Notes: generated by a model from the sequence alone, not told the origin. 64,000 bases of DNA from Lucinisca nassula (GCA_963580285.1 OY757023.1:86577108-86641107); one strand, 5' to 3'. Shown: positions 20,470 through 31,123, numbered from the stretch's first letter. A program made the numbers and translations.

Positions 20470-22475
20470 AAGAGGCCCATGGGCCACTATGCTCACCAGA
20501 GCTCAGGTGGGCACTGCCCAATTGCAGCCATGTATTTTAACATGATATCATTTTAATCTGCCAAATGAACCCCCATATCCAAATGAGCACCCATGTGGAC
20601 TCAGTATATGAAACATTAGGCCTTTTATGAAGTAGAGAGGGTGGGGCATGGACCCAATGGAGCCCTGGTTGGTGTCACTAAATGTGTCTTATCACAAAGA
20701 ACAAGAATATATATGGTTTAGCAGTGGGGATCTGCATGGCTGGAGATATAAGTGGAGGGGTTGGAGCATGCCCTGTCGTTTCCAGAAAAGGCCCAAGATT
20801 GTTATCCCTAAATGTGTCTTATCATAAGGACCAAGTATATATATGGTTTAGGGGTGGGAATCTGAACGGTATCCAAGATATCCTTTTATGAAGTGGAAAG
20901 GAGAGGACTGGCCCCTGCGGACACCCCTACAGTAGGTGTGCTAATAATAAGGAACAAGAACATATATGAATATGGGGTGGGGATTTGAATGGTTTCTGAA
21001 ATATATGGCCTTTTATGAAGTGGAAGGGCCGGGCACATTGCATCAGCACAAAGAGACCCCCAAGTTGGTGTGACTGAATGAGTCTTATCATAAGGAACAA
21101 GAATATATATGGTTTAGGGGTGGGGATCTGAACTATTTCTGAGATATGTGGCTTTTAATGAAGTCAAGCGGTGGAGCAAGGCCCGGGCATGCCCCGGGGA
21201 CTCACAAGCTGGTGTTAATGAATGTGCCTTATCATAAGGAAGATGAATATATATGGTTTAGGGGTGGGGCTCTGAACAGTTTCTGAGATAAAAGGCATTT
21301 TGTGAAGTGCAGGGGTGGGGCAAGGCCCAGGGAGACCCCCAGGTTGGTGTCAATGAATGTGTCTTATCATAAGGTACAAGAATATATATGGTTTAGGGGT
21401 GGAGATCTGTAAGGTTTCCGAGATATTGTGATATATTGAAATGGAGGGGGTGGGGCATGGCCCCAGCACATCCCTGGGGACCCCCAGGTTGGTGTCGCTG
21501 AATGTGTCTCATCATAATGAACAAGAACATATATGGTTTAGGGGTAGGGATCTGAACAGTTTCTGAGATATATGGCCTTTTGTGAAGTGAAGGGGTGGGG
21601 CATGACTCCGGCGCACCCCGGAAGACCCCCAATTTGGGGTCAATGAATGTGTCTTATCATAAGGAGCAAGAATATATATGGTTTAGGGGTGGGGATCTGT
21701 AAGGTTTCCGAGATATTGGGCCTTTTATGAAATGGAGGGGCGGGACATGGCCCCAGCGCATCCCGGGGGACCCCCAGTTTGATGTCACTGAATGGGTCTT
21801 ATCATAAGGAACAAGAGTATATAGGGTTCAGGGTGGAGATCTGAATGGTTTTCGAGATATTTGGCCTTTTATGAAGTGGAGGGGGTGGGGCATGGCCTCG
21901 GCGCATCCCGGAGGACCTCCAGGTTGGTGTCAATGAATGCGTCTTATCAATAGAAACAAGAATATATCTGGTTTAGGGGTGGGGATCTGTAAGGTTTCTG
22001 AAATATAAGGCATTTTATGAAGTACTGGGGGGGGGGGGGTGCGCATGGCCCCGGCACAACCTACTGGACCCCCAGGTTGACATAAAAGCATATGGCTGAG
22101 AGAAGTTTGCTAAAGGAACATTTCTATGAAAGTTTTGTCAAAATATCTGCAAAGGCTTTGTAGTTAATGCCATTTTTCAATTTTCCCCATTATAAGTCTA
22201 TGGAAAATCTAAGTTGCCATAGCAACCAAACTAAAGAGCCGAATTTCATAAAAAACACAAAACCTGTAAAGGCAAATATGGTGAATATTTTCATAAACTC
22301 TCAACCTCATAGAGCATACGGTTTCTGAGGAGATGATTTTTTAAGTATTTTTTTTTCTATTTTTTTCATTTTGGTTTCCATGGCAACCAATACAAATGAG
22401 CAGTAGGCCTAAAATCATATGGCAGATAGTAGATTGCCTAAGGAATATTTCTATGAAAGTTTTGTCAAAATATCT
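20470..22475 (+). mobile_element. Satellite-bearing Helitron-like cassette (142-bp units)
   Basis: It starts CAAGAGGCCCATGGGCC, then TGCTCACCAGAGCTCAGG. About ten direct repeats with a period near 142 bp follow from 20600 to 22060. The anchor ATATATGGTTTAGGGGTGGG recurs near 20840, 21106, 21248, 21389, 21530, 21673, 21815 and 21966. After the array, TTCTATGAAAGTTTTGTCAA occurs twice (about 22120 and 22450), and the cassette is cut by a SINE at 22474. Bivalve Helitron-like elements commonly carry such central arrays. No replicase is present. Confidence 0.7.
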
Positions 22476-22635
22476 GCCGCCCAATGAAACCAATAGGGTT
22501 TATAAGCATCGACGATCCGACTCGCACCGTTTTGCCTTGACAGGCTTAGATCCTCTCAGCGGTTTACCAGTACTCGTGTTCGGCTCGGTTTCATCATGCA
22601 GTCCATCTATTTCTTCAAGCCCCGAGGGGCGGGGG
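22474..22635 (-). mobile_element. SINE type 1 fragment
   Basis: GCCGCCCAATGAAACCAATA, GGTTTACCAGTACTCGTG and TTCTTCAAGCCCCGAGGGGC in reverse orientation. The tail end is missing because the preceding cassette joins directly at CTGCCGCCC. Confidence 0.75.
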
Positions 22636-22977
22636 CCGAATTGAATGATGTTGCAAACCCAAGACACCATGGAAACATTTTCGTTAGTGTTGTTGCATTG
22701 GTGTTTAACATCATGGTAAACAGCTTTATGGTCATAATGGGACAGCAGGAACAAGCACAGCAACAACCGCTTCACACTCAATAATCAACTTTCTCTTCCC
22801 CAAACTGTGATAAAACTGCTAAAAGCTGACACATAACATCAAATTCTATCACTGAGATAAAGTTAAGACTAGTCTCCTTTTCATCCCTTTAAACATGGTA
22901 AGAGTTACAAAATAATACATCCAGACCAGTTGAACAACTACGGGTCTAATCAACGATAAACATATAACAAAAGACAT

Positions 22978-23086
22978 CCCAGCCAGCAAAGAATGCCGGG
23001 CCAACGTCGGGCCGATAGCGGTACGACGTGGCAACGTCGTACCGCTATCGGCCCGACGTTGGCCCATGGTTTGTGCTGGCAGGGAT
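22978..23086. repeat. Strong palindrome, CCAGC-type foldback
   Basis: GGGCCAACGTCGGGCCGATA and GCGGTACGACGT are followed after GGC by their complements, and the outer ends are CAGCCAGCA and TGTGCTGGCAGG. The near-perfect stem of about 45 bp resembles the CCCAGCAGG family in its ACGT-rich arms. Confidence 0.75.
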
Positions 23087-23143
23087 ATTCCACTTTTGAT
23101 ATATTTCGGTTATGGAAATAGTATATGATCTACTATGCGTTCC

Positions 23144-23184
23144 TTTTTTTTTTTTTTTTTTTTTTGGTGGGGGGGGGGGGGGGG
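23144..23184. repeat. Poly(T)/poly(G) tract
   Basis: A run of about 22 T followed by a G-rich run. Simple sequence. Confidence 0.85.
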
Positions 23185-23869
23185 TGGGGGAAAGCTGAAC
23201 CGCTGAACGTAGGTAGTACTTATCAAGGGAACTACCACTGAATCGTGTTACCGTTTATTTGTTCAAATACAAAATACGGACAAACTCCTGGTAACTGAAC
23301 ATCAAAATAGTGAAGTATGACAACAGACAGGAGAATGGAATTGTAACATACTTTTGTAAAGAGCTCTACTAGCACTAAATTGAGACTACATGCTTTGGTA
23401 AAAAAATAAAAGCGGTTCTCCTTTTCAGATAGTCGGTGCATTTTACTGAATCAACACCAAAAACGTCCTGTCGGCAGGCGGTCAACAGAGGCAGTTTAAT
23501 ATTGGTTGGACTTTCTTAATTTCGCGTGATCTTTCCGCTGTTGTGAATGGAAATTAAAATAACACAATGTCGCGGTATCTGTGAGTATACAGAGTCCATT
23601 GTCATTATAACTGTTTGCAAATCTGTGTGTACCATATCCGTCCGAACAGATTGTTGTGTGTTCTATATTACGTTTTCGGTCACTGCTAATTGGCGCCCTA
23701 AAACGCATTGTTATAAAATGTAATGAACAAATCGGCCCCATCGGAGTCTAACAGTTGGTTTTCTTTTGCTCCAGCATTTCAGTAGTCCTCACCGCTGTTT
23801 CATCTCTGTGGTTGTTTGATTATTTGTGTTCACGGAGATGTTGCACAGATGTGCCGCTGATATTATTTT

Positions 23870-24460
23870 ATTTTGGATAGCATTGGCCATTTTGTGGGAA
23901 AGTAACTGTCCTTTTAGCTTTCCGCTATTGATGTTTCTATTAGGTCTGTTATTTCATGTTTGTGTTTCTTTCCCGTTGGTGTCTCTGATGGGAGCTGTGG
24001 GTTGATTGTATCGATTCCTGATCATTGCCTCCACTTCTATTTTGGATGTTACGTACACCAATTACGCCTTGATGAGTTTCGAGGCCTTCATGCGGACTGA
24101 ACAAATTATTTGTCTAAATCGAGACGGAAGTGAGGGCGAGGATTGTGGCCACGTAAAATCGACTTAAGCCCCCCAGTGGAATTCGTTTCCGCTGACCGTT
24201 CCAAAGCGGTTCTTTTGTCGCGGTTTATTTTTGTTATGGCTTGTCTTTGGGTGTTTGTGTCGCATATGTTATTTTATTTTGGATAGCCTATTGGCCATTT
24301 TGTGGCAAAGTAACTGTCCTTTTGGCTTTCCGCTGTTGGCGTTTCCATTAGGGTCTGTTGTTTCATGTCTGTGTGTCTTTCCCTTTGGTGTCTCTGATGG
24401 GAGCTGTGGGTTGAATGTATCGATTCCTGATCATTGCCTCCACTTCTATTTTGGTCATCT
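23870..24460. repeat. Direct duplication of about 175 bp, 400 bp apart
   Basis: TATTTTATTTTGGATAGC, GCCATTTTGTGG, AAGTAACTGTCCTTTTGG, GGTGTCTCTGATGGGAGC and TCGATTCCTGATCATTGCC occur at 23868-24045 and again at 24268-24455. A degraded trace is at 56690-56740. Confidence 0.75.
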
Positions 24461-24775
24461 CTGAAGTTTGAATTCAGACCAACTCCAGTGTTTATGAGAG
24501 CCTCGTTTGGTTCGTTTCGTGATTTTCGGGCTATGCGGTTAACGAATGTGTGTCCCATAACGCCGTAAAATCCAGGTTTTCTTGAGTAATCTCGAAAAAG
24601 ACAGAATTTCAGGAAAAGATGAACTAGACACCGATGCGGAGTAACTGCATTTTATCGCATTTAATTTTGTTGCTTATGTGCTCTCTGACCTGAGCTGGAG
24701 GATTTTGACACTCAAATAATACTTTAGTCACGTGACTATGACGTAGGTTGTCAACCCTGATTAAGATATACTTTC
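24066..24775 (-). repeat. Right member of the 5.8-kb-spaced inverted repeat
   Basis: The inverted complement of 18905-19090 is split here. The inner part (TTCATGCGGACTGAAC) is at 24090 and the outer part (GTGACTATGACGTAGGTTG) at about 24735, with some 540 bp between, including one copy of the duplication. It ends about 145 bp before the first sodium channel exon. Confidence 0.55.
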
Positions 24776-24917
24776 AGGGTGTTTTTTAACCCTTTTTGTA
24801 GCAAATGGAATCTTCCCCCTTCTATATGGCCCCTTTCGAAATTTAGGGTTGTCAGATTGATTATTTGGAAAATAGCTAAACTTTTTTTATTTATTTTTTT
24901 TTATTTATTTATTGCAG

Positions 24918-25042
24918 ATGCACTTTGGCTGACGTGCCTTGTGGCGCTGAAAATTTCAGCGTCACACTCACAGATCATGGCGTTTGTTACACCTTCAACA
25001 GATATGACGTCAATGGTGACGTAATTCGAGTGACAAATTCAG
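24918..25042 (+). CDS. DEG/ENaC sodium channel, extracellular-domain exon a
   Basis: DEG/ENaC subunits form trimeric, amiloride-sensitive sodium channels of the plasma membrane; the family includes acid-, peptide- and mechano-gated members. This exon follows a T-rich tract ending TTGCAG and ends at CAG followed by GTATAAGT, a good donor. The first base completes a split codon. It then encodes 41 residues containing NFSVTLTDHGVCYTFN, the family signature in the extracellular domain, with cysteines at the expected spacing before it. It leaves one base of a Gly codon, and exon 34878-35059 supplies the other two. Upstream exons with the first transmembrane helix were not recognised. Whether the gene is of the FMRFamide-gated, acid-sensing or another branch cannot be told from these exons. 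Confidence 0.88.
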
Positions 25043-25074
25043 GTATAAGTCCAGGGCCCAGTAATTTACGCGCT

Positions 25075-25590
25075 CTTGGTTTCTAAGTGGTCAAATTGTT
25101 GACTGTTCTTGCAAGTACAGTAGAACTTCGATGGCTCGAACACCGATGGCTCGTTTACCATGGCTGAGTCGAACACGTTCCCAAGCCCCTGGGGAAACCC
25201 TCAATATACAAAATTGGCGGGGTAATTTAGGAGATTTTCGTCTTTTATATTACAAATGTATGCTGTGTGTACTCATTAGAATCGCCTCATTGAGGCGATT
25301 CTAATGAGTATACACAGCATACATTTTCATTATAGAATACCGAAAAAGATGTACAAAAGTATCTCGTTATGCGTCCTGTCAGAAACCCTCAGTGGCTCGA
25401 ACTACCCCTGTTTCGAACAGATTTGAGAGGTCCCTAAGGTGTTCGAGCCACCGAAGTTTGACTGTACAATGTGTAACACTGGTATTTTTGCTGAAAAAAT
25501 GTGAGTAGTTTTTGCAAATTTATTTTCAGCAATTTTTTTAGTGTTGATGACATATTTGATGATCAAAGTTTTAACGTTGAACAACTGGGC
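25075..25590. repeat. GTTGTTCAAA-type foldback, decayed, with family C inserted
   Basis: AGTGGTCAAATTGTTGACTG before, and GGTATTTTTGCTGAAAAAAT plus GTTGAACAACTGGGCCC after, match the foldbacks at 39008-39250 and 42902-43114. The family C MITE (25118-25464) interrupts it. Confidence 0.65.
25118..25464 (+). mobile_element. Family C: Tc1-ended MITE carrying the shared hairpin
   Basis: The ends are CAGTAGAACTTCGATGGC and GCCACCGAAGTTTGACTG, flanked by TA (25116-25117 and 25465-25466). The centre has GTACTCATTAGAATCGCCTC and the complement GAGGCGATTCTAATGAGTA, extended by ATGTATGCTGTG and CAGCATACAT. The shared hairpin sits inside an element whose ends are otherwise unrelated to families A and B. 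Confidence 0.8.
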
Positions 25591-26212
25591 CCATATATAC
25601 TCGGTAAAAAAAGTTTTGTCCCTAGGCAGAGAATGGGCTGTAAAATATCACAGGAACGATCGATTTTCATATAGTATATACCAGCCTCTTCAGCAGCCAC
25701 AGCCCGTCAATACTGATTAGGTTTGAGTCTTATGAACCTGTCAGAAAATGCTACAGAGGCTGCCAAATGTTGTAAGGGTCAGCTTTCAAAACGTGCAAAT
25801 CGTAATTTAAGCGTTAATGACTATTGTAAACAACGGGGTCTAACTCAGTAATTGCTGGGCAGATTTTTGTGAAATTTTCATTGTTGATATTGCAAGACTA
25901 TGCCAAAAAGGGATCAGAAAGGTGTTTTGTCTTTTGGACCTTAACTCCTGATACAGAGGCTGCAGACCCCCAGAAGACGTTGTGAAAAAGGTGAAAAAAA
26001 TGGCTGTAATTGGGTATAACTCAATAGCTAATGATCAGATTTTTGTGTAATTTGTATCATTTTGATGCACAGTCTGTACTTGAAAAGGGCACGAAACCAT
26101 TAGCCCCTTTTAGACCTTAACGGCTGGTACAGATGCTGCAAAATGCCGGAGGGGGTTAAAAACGCCGGCAAAAATGACAATCGTTTTGAGAGGCGGCTTG
26201 ATATTGTTTACC

Positions 26213-26365
26213 GCATTCATTCATGCGGTATTCGTTCGTTCGTTCGCTCGCTCGCTCGTTCGTTCATTCGTTCGTTCGTTCGTTCGTTCGTTTGTTTGTT
26301 TGTTCTTTCGTTCGTCTATTCGTTCGTCCGTTCGTTTGTTCGTTTATTTATTCATTCATTTCTCA
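26213..26365. repeat. (TTCG)n/(GTTC)n microsatellite
   Basis: An imperfect GTTC/GCTC tetranucleotide run inside the Tc1-like element, upstream of the transposase. The serine/arginine-rich frames here are products of the microsatellite. Confidence 0.85.
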
Positions 26366-26537
26366 AAAAGGTCAGTTTTACCGACAAACTCATTAAAATT
26401 TCACTTGCATGCTTTTTGTGATTTTTCAAAATGTTGAGTTCATCAATGTTTTTTTTAATCGTGCACTTTTGTGAGCATCGCTTTAAAACAGATTTGATAA
26501 ACTTGTTACCGTAGAAACACCATAGACTTTGATCACG

Positions 26538-27578
26538 ATGCCACCTCGTTACCGAAAACTGTCAAACTTAGACCGGGCTAGGGCACTTGGGCAGCTCCAG
26601 GCAGGGCAATCTAGTCGACGTGTTGCCATAGCGTTTAACACAAATCGCAAGACTATCGACAGGATAAGGCAACGCTATGCAGCTTCTGGGGATGTCAAGG
26701 ACCTCCCGCGCTCAGGAAGACCCAGGGCAACAACCCATGCCGAGGATCGACTGATCACCAACAGCACTCTAAGAAGCCGCTTTACCAATGCCAAAATGAC
26801 GACTATGCGGATTCGACGACTACGAGGTGCTGGGGGCATAGCCGTCTCTGTTCAAACCATTCGGAACAGAATCCATGCTGCTGGGCTGAAATCACGTGTT
26901 CCTGCGAAGAAGCCCATTCTTTTACCGAGGCACAGAGCAGCTCGTCTTCAGTTTGCTCGGAATCATGTGCGATGGAATAGACAGCAGTGGCGAACTGTCG
27001 TGTTCTCAGATGAGAGTCGGTTTTGCCTACATCATATTGACGGACGTCTACGTGTCTGGCGTCGGAATGGGGAGCGTCACGCGGAAGCCAACGTGCAGCC
27101 ACGCCATGCTTACAATGGAGGAAGTGTCATGGTCTGGGCTGGTGTGACGGCAGATAGGCGTACCAACCTCGTTGTGGTTCCAGGAATTCTTACCGGTCAA
27201 CGCTACATCGACGAGATCCTACGTCCCCATGTTGTGCCTTTCCTTCAGCAAATGGGAAACAACGCCATCTTTCAAGATGATAATGCCAGACCACATCGGG
27301 CAAGAATTGTAGACGCCTATCTGCAAGCCAACAACGTCAGACGGTTAGACTGGCCAGCAATGTCGCCTGACTTAAGCTGCATTGAACATGTCTGGGATGT
27401 CCTCGGCAGAGCCGTCCAAACGAGGATAACAGAGCACAGCACTATGGCAGATCTTCGGCGCTTCCTTGGAGAGGAATGGCATCCAATCCCTCAAGCCACC
27501 ATCCGGAAGATGGTCTTCTCTACCAGAAAACGACTGATTGAGTGCAGAGACAATCGCGGAGGTTATACCCACTACTAA
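26538..27578 (+). CDS. Tc1-like transposase (DD34E), intact
   Basis: The protein catalyses cut-and-paste transposition of the surrounding element. I place the start at ATG 26538 (MPPRYRKLSN), which gives 346 residues, the usual Tc1 length. A further in-frame extension has only TTG. Two helix-turn-helix segments span residues 10-50 and 68-115, joined by the AT-hook-like GRPR at 60-63. The catalytic residues are D158 in VVFSDESRF, D248 in QDDNARPH and E283 in SCIEHVWDVL, with 34 residues between the last two. The motifs RVWRR, GGSVMVWAG and SPDL are present. No stop or frameshift interrupts it. The IEHVW motif is preceded by SC where NP is usual. The frame looks functional, but expression is not known. 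Confidence 0.95.
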   Translation: MPPRYRKLSNLDRARALGQLQAGQSSRRVAIAFNTNRKTIDRIRQRYAASGDVKDLPRSGRPRATTHAEDRLITNSTLRSRFTNAKMTTMRIRRLRGAGGIAVSVQTIRNRIHAAGLKSRVPAKKPILLPRHRAARLQFARNHVRWNRQQWRTVVFSDESRFCLHHIDGRLRVWRRNGERHAEANVQPRHAYNGGSVMVWAGVTADRRTNLVVVPGILTGQRYIDEILRPHVVPFLQQMGNNAIFQDDNARPHRARIVDAYLQANNVRRLDWPAMSPDLSCIEHVWDVLGRAVQTRITEHSTMADLRRFLGEEWHPIPQATIRKMVFSTRKRLIECRDNRGGYTHY

Positions 27579-28046
27579 AGAAAGACAAAGTTCAAACTTA
27601 TTGAATAGTGTTTCACATGTCAAATGAATTTCAAATGTCAGAATAGTGAAATAAAGTTGCTGATCTTCTTGCTTTGTTTAAGACCAGTGCCACGTATCAG
27701 TATATGCATAAAATGGAATAATGTCGTATCAACGTTGATTCGATATGACAATGTTTCAATCAAAGGATGCGGTGGTCTCGATGAGTCGATATTTCATGTT
27801 TGTCGTATGCCGATACGTGGCTAGTCCTTTGTTACGATTTGCACGTTTTGAAAGTTGACCCCAGTCGCACTCCGCAGCCTCTGGAGCATTTACGATCGCG
27901 TCCTTCTTACCTAAACCTAATCAGTATTGACGAGCAGTGGCTGCTGAAGAGTTTGGTATATGCCATATGAGAATCGACCGACCCTGTGATATTTTACAGC
28001 CGATTGTATACATAGGGACAAAACTTTTTTTACCGAGTATATATAT

Positions 28047-28282
28047 GAGCCCCGCCAAGCGAATTTGTGTCTTCGAGCATTCCGTCATGACAAATTTTAA
28101 CTGCGCATGTCCAGCCATTCAGAGGGGCCAGGGATATGGCTTTCTGTCTGAAGGTTCCTCTTGATTCACTGCTTGTATGAGCGGGCAGCGAAGGTTCTGG
28201 CGAGACCGCGCGGACGCGCAGGCTTGCCTGAACTTTCGCTGCTCGCATAGGCGATAAGTACCAAAATCGCTTGACGGGGCCC
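28047..28282. mobile_element. GAGCCCCGCC MITE, copy 2 (TSD ATAT)
   Basis: The ends GAGCCCCGCCAAGCGAATTT and CGCTTGACGGGGCCC are inverted, with ATAT at 28043-28046 and 28283-28286. It lies 3 bp from the TA of the Tc1-like element, so two elements used neighbouring A/T-rich targets. Confidence 0.82.
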
Positions 28283-28295
28283 ATATATTTATATA

Positions 28296-29021
28296 AAGTC
28301 GATTTTATTTTATCTTTTTTGCCGGGTTATTCGGTGATAACTTCTTTATTTTTTATTTTGATCAACACATCGCGTGGGAAAGTTGTAGAGGAGATGCTCC
28401 GTCAACTTCTCAAAAAGGTTCCACGCCTCTAATTTATATGAGAAGAGCGGTAATCAGATGGAGATTTATGAAATTTCAAGCTTGCGTGAAATTTTCAGTT
28501 TCCTGGTCCCGCCTTGTCGGCGTTGTTTGCCGTTTCGTCGACATTTCAGTGCTTGACTGACAGATAATTATGTGGGTCATTTCAACACCCTGCATTTAAA
28601 CATTGTGCAAATTCGATAGAGAAATGACTGGAGTAGTATTTAAAAATAATATCGATATAGATCAAAGGCGTATAATATGTTTTGTCTTTACTAATGATTT
28701 GCCGACTAAAACCACGTAGTTCATGTTTTTGACCGTCTACACTCTAATGATTTGTACAACGTCCCTTGAGTTGGACGCTTCGTTGGCTCTGGCCAGCCAT
28801 TTGTTTACATTTCGATAGTGTGATTGACAGAATTAGTCTTCGTTTTTGATCGAACAATTCAGAAATTGTAAAAGTCCATATGATTAGAGCAAAAAGATAA
28901 ACCAATCAGGAGTCCTTAACGAGAAGTTGGCGGAGCTTCTCTCGCTGGACGTATTGATCAAAAATCAAAAATAAAGAAGTTATCGCCGAAAAACGGGCAA
29001 AAAACGATAACAAAACGACTT
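28296..29021. mobile_element. 726-bp TA-flanked TIR element
   Basis: The left end is AAGTCGATTTTATTTTATC and the right end complements it (AAAACGACTT). The ends share GATAACTTCTTTATTTTT and TTTTGATCAA over about 70 bp, and TA flanks both sides (28294-28295 and 29022-29023). CTTCTC-type segments pair further in. No transposase frame: a non-autonomous element of Tc1/mariner type. Confidence 0.75.
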
Positions 29022-29260
29022 TAGTTATGATAAAAATCGCTAGAAATCAATAGATTACGATAACATGCCCATAGGCTAAAATGGCGTCATTCCTTTCTCT
29101 GGAACCAGCATTTGAAGATGAAATTGATCGATATATTTCTTTTTCGAATTTCTAGTCCAAAAAAAGATTGTTGCCGAAATGGCATTCTTTCGCTAGAAGC
29201 TGACGACTGTCCTTCTTGTAACAGCGAAAGTGGATGGGGGATTACCGTAGAAAATTAGCA

Positions 29261-29478
29261 CATTACGCAAACACGCCTATACAAATACATTGCCACCTTT
29301 ATCGCCGAAAAAAATGAAAATTTTATGATGAAATATTGAGATATTTTTCTTATTTCTGCTCAAAATATAGATTATAGCAGAAATAAGAAAAATAAGGTAT
29401 ACCCCCAGAAACCCCAGTTTTACTATATAAAATTGGGGTTCAAGGGGGTCAAAATTAAAGTGGCTTGTTCTCGTGATG
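29261..29478 (+). mobile_element. Family A foldback lacking its hairpin
   Basis: It runs from CATTACGCAAACACGCC to TTGTTCTCGTGATG with both arms, but the centre reads AAAATATAGATTATAGCAG. The whole shared hairpin is missing while its flanks are preserved. Confidence 0.82.
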
Positions 29479-29653
29479 AGTACTTCATGATTAAACTCCA
29501 CGAATACCCGGCGGGCAACTTACCCGCGGCCTGATAAACAGTCATTCGACTGACTGAGCACCACCCCACCTAAGTCCTCCACCCACAGTCCTTGTTGGAA
29601 CAGAAAAAAATGGAAGTCACGAAGGTTTGTAAGAACTTGAAAATGTCAGTCCC

Positions 29654-29908
29654 ATCATGTTGTCATATCCGTGCAATATACACCCCTCTAAACTCCACTT
29701 AATATAGAGAAAACTTGCATTTGCATGGGTCTACATTATTTTTCTTATTTCTGTTCCAAGATAAAGGTTGTGGCCTCGTTGAGGCGGTTCTAACGAGCAC
29801 CCACTACCCATATTTGCAGTATAAATAAGAATAATATTACAAACTTTTACCAGAAACGTAACCATTTTTAAGAAAAGAAGGAGTCACTCGGGCCTCTTAT
29901 CGTAATAC
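29654..29908 (-). mobile_element. Family B foldback, left hairpin arm lost
   Basis: An inverted copy from CATCATGTTGTCATATCCG to CTTATCGTAAT. After AAGGTTGTGG the sequence jumps to CCTCGTTGAGGCGGTTCTAA, so only the tip and right arm of the hairpin remain. Confidence 0.75.
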
Positions 29909-29924
29909 TGTAGTCATGAAAGAA

Positions 29925-30318
29925 AACATTTTCTTGCACACCAGATAAGGGAATCCATAGTTTTAGTTTGGCAGAGAAATGTTGTCCTAACCCTGGTGTT
30001 CTTAACCAATATCGAATATTTTCGCGTGTTTGATAAATGCACTGGTTAAATACGACATCGTATGCGCCGTCGTTAAGGTTGACGTTACAGCCTGTTACGT
30101 TGGCGTCACTAAACATTACTGTAATGTCAACACAATATGGCGGACGTCGGCAACCGAAGTGAATGTGGTATTAAAAATATCCACACTCAGAAATGGAAGA
30201 TATGCAAGAAAAAGAATCCTACATGGATGTAAGGGTGGACAGAAAAATCCGTACCTCGGGACAGTGACCCTCGGGACGGATTTTTCCATCCACCCCTTAC
30301 AACATGTAAGATTCTTAT
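29925..30318. repeat. Dispersed repeat with long 3' palindrome
   Basis: It contains CACACCAGATAAGG, AACCCTGGTGTTCTTA, GTGTTTGATAAATGCACTGG and GCCGTCGTTAAGGTTGAC, all also at 38205-38485. It ends in a hairpin with GTGGACAGAAAAATCCGTAC and its complement. It lies just downstream of the P450 stop codon. Confidence 0.72.
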
Positions 30319-30335
30319 AATACCACATGAGCATG

Positions 30336-30893
30336 TTATCCTAACGAGTCAGCCTTTCTCGAAATCGCTCTTACTTCGAATGGTTTTGGATAGTGCGCAA
30401 AATCGACAACCCCTTCCAGCTCTGGGAGCATGTCTGGGTCTTTAGGAGTGAAGTCAAACTCTTGAAGCAAAAGTGTAAGGAATAAAAACATCTCAATCCA
30501 AGCGATATTTTCTCCCGGACAAATCCGTCGACCAGTTCCGAATGGAATGAAACCTTTTGGTCGAATGATTTTACCGGATTCATCGAGGAATCGAGCAGGA
30601 TCGAATGCCTCCGGATTTTGAAAGATTTCAGGATCTTTCAGGACTGAGTCTTGGTTAAGTACGACGGTACATCCCTTTGGAATAGTAAAGCCCTCCCATG
30701 TTATAGAGGAATCCGCGAAACAGGCATGGGGCATGGTAAATGGAACGACATTAGCCATTCGGAGTACCTCGCATATGAATGCTTCGACGTATGGAAGGTT
30801 TGTCATGTCCTTGAATCGAGGCTGCCGTTTCCCGAGAACTAGCCCAATATCATTTTGTAACCTTGATTTTATTCCAGGAAAATGAATAAGATA
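30336..30893 (-). CDS. Cytochrome P450 (CYP2 clan), C-terminal block
   Basis: Heme monooxygenase of the endoplasmic reticulum; CYP2-clan enzymes oxidise endogenous lipids or foreign compounds. This block encodes the last 185 residues, starting with the Tyr codon at 30891-30893. It holds the K-helix ICEVLR motif (E369 and R372 in joined numbering), a PERF-like segment FDPARF, and the heme loop FGTGRRICPGE with the axial Cys452. The stop is at 30336-30338. There is no intron where most CYP2 genes have several. The in-frame ATG at 30894 belongs to the inserted DNA and is not a natural start. If the insertion is not bypassed, this block is not translated with the N-terminal block. Confidence 0.88.
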   Translation of the reverse strand, partial: YLIHFPGIKSRLQNDIGLVLGKRQPRFKDMTNLPYVEAFICEVLRMANVVPFTMPHACFADSSITWEGFTIPKGCTVVLNQDSVLKDPEIFQNPEAFDPARFLDESGKIIRPKGFIPFGTGRRICPGENIAWIEMFLFLTLLLQEFDFTPKDPDMLPELEGVVDFAHYPKPFEVRAISRKADSLG

Positions 30894-31123
30894 CATTATT
30901 AATTGATTATCCTATATTACACAAGGTCAACCAATATTCAAAAATCATAAATCATGTTTTTAATTGCGTCAATTAATAAAATTGTCATTAATCAAGTAAT
31001 TTCGTATTGGCCAAGTTACAGGTCCTCGGTCAGCTGTATTGGCCTCGGCCTTCGGCCTCGTGCCAATACAGCAGACCTCGGACCTGTAACTGGGCCAATA
31101 CGAAATTACTTGATTAATAATAT
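30894..31123. mobile_element. 230-bp insertion in the P450, TA on both sides
   Basis: TA lies at 30892-30893 and 31124-31125. Removing the insertion and one TA joins the codons for ILY and LIH in frame, exactly as expected for a P450 helix. The inner 135 bp (30988-31118) is a strong palindrome: TTAATCAAGTAATTTCGTAT inverted at the other side, then GTATTGGCC and CCTCGG arms. The terminal ATTATTAAT is inverted at both ends. No GT-AG pair at its borders would restore the frame, so an intron is unlikely. Confidence 0.75.

Larger units (their letters stand above)
25600..28037 (+). mobile_element. Complete Tc1-like DNA transposon, 2438 bp
   Basis: Both ends read CTCGGTAAAAAAAGTTTTGT inward and are flanked by TA (25598-25599 and 28038-28039). 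The inverted repeats extend about 205 bp (25600-25806 and 27833-28037), sharing GGCTGTAAAATATCACAGG, CTCTTCAGCAGCCAC and TTCAAAACGTGCAAATCG with scattered differences. Inside is an uninterrupted transposase gene (26538-27578), preceded by a TTCG-type microsatellite. The element lies in an intron of the sodium channel gene. The TIR arms have diverged from each other, so it is probably not a very recent insertion, yet the gene is open. Confidence 0.93.

Noticed and set aside
20600..22080. CRISPR-like array
   Set aside because: Units of 142 bp are contiguous, with no short repeat-spacer alternation, in a eukaryotic Helitron-like context.
24231..24464. Cysteine/leucine-rich frame as a membrane protein
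   Set aside because: The same sequence is directly duplicated 400 bp upstream with a different frame; a non-coding repeat.
26143..26437. Serine/arginine-rich frames
   Set aside because: Translation of a GTTC-type microsatellite inside the Tc1-like element.
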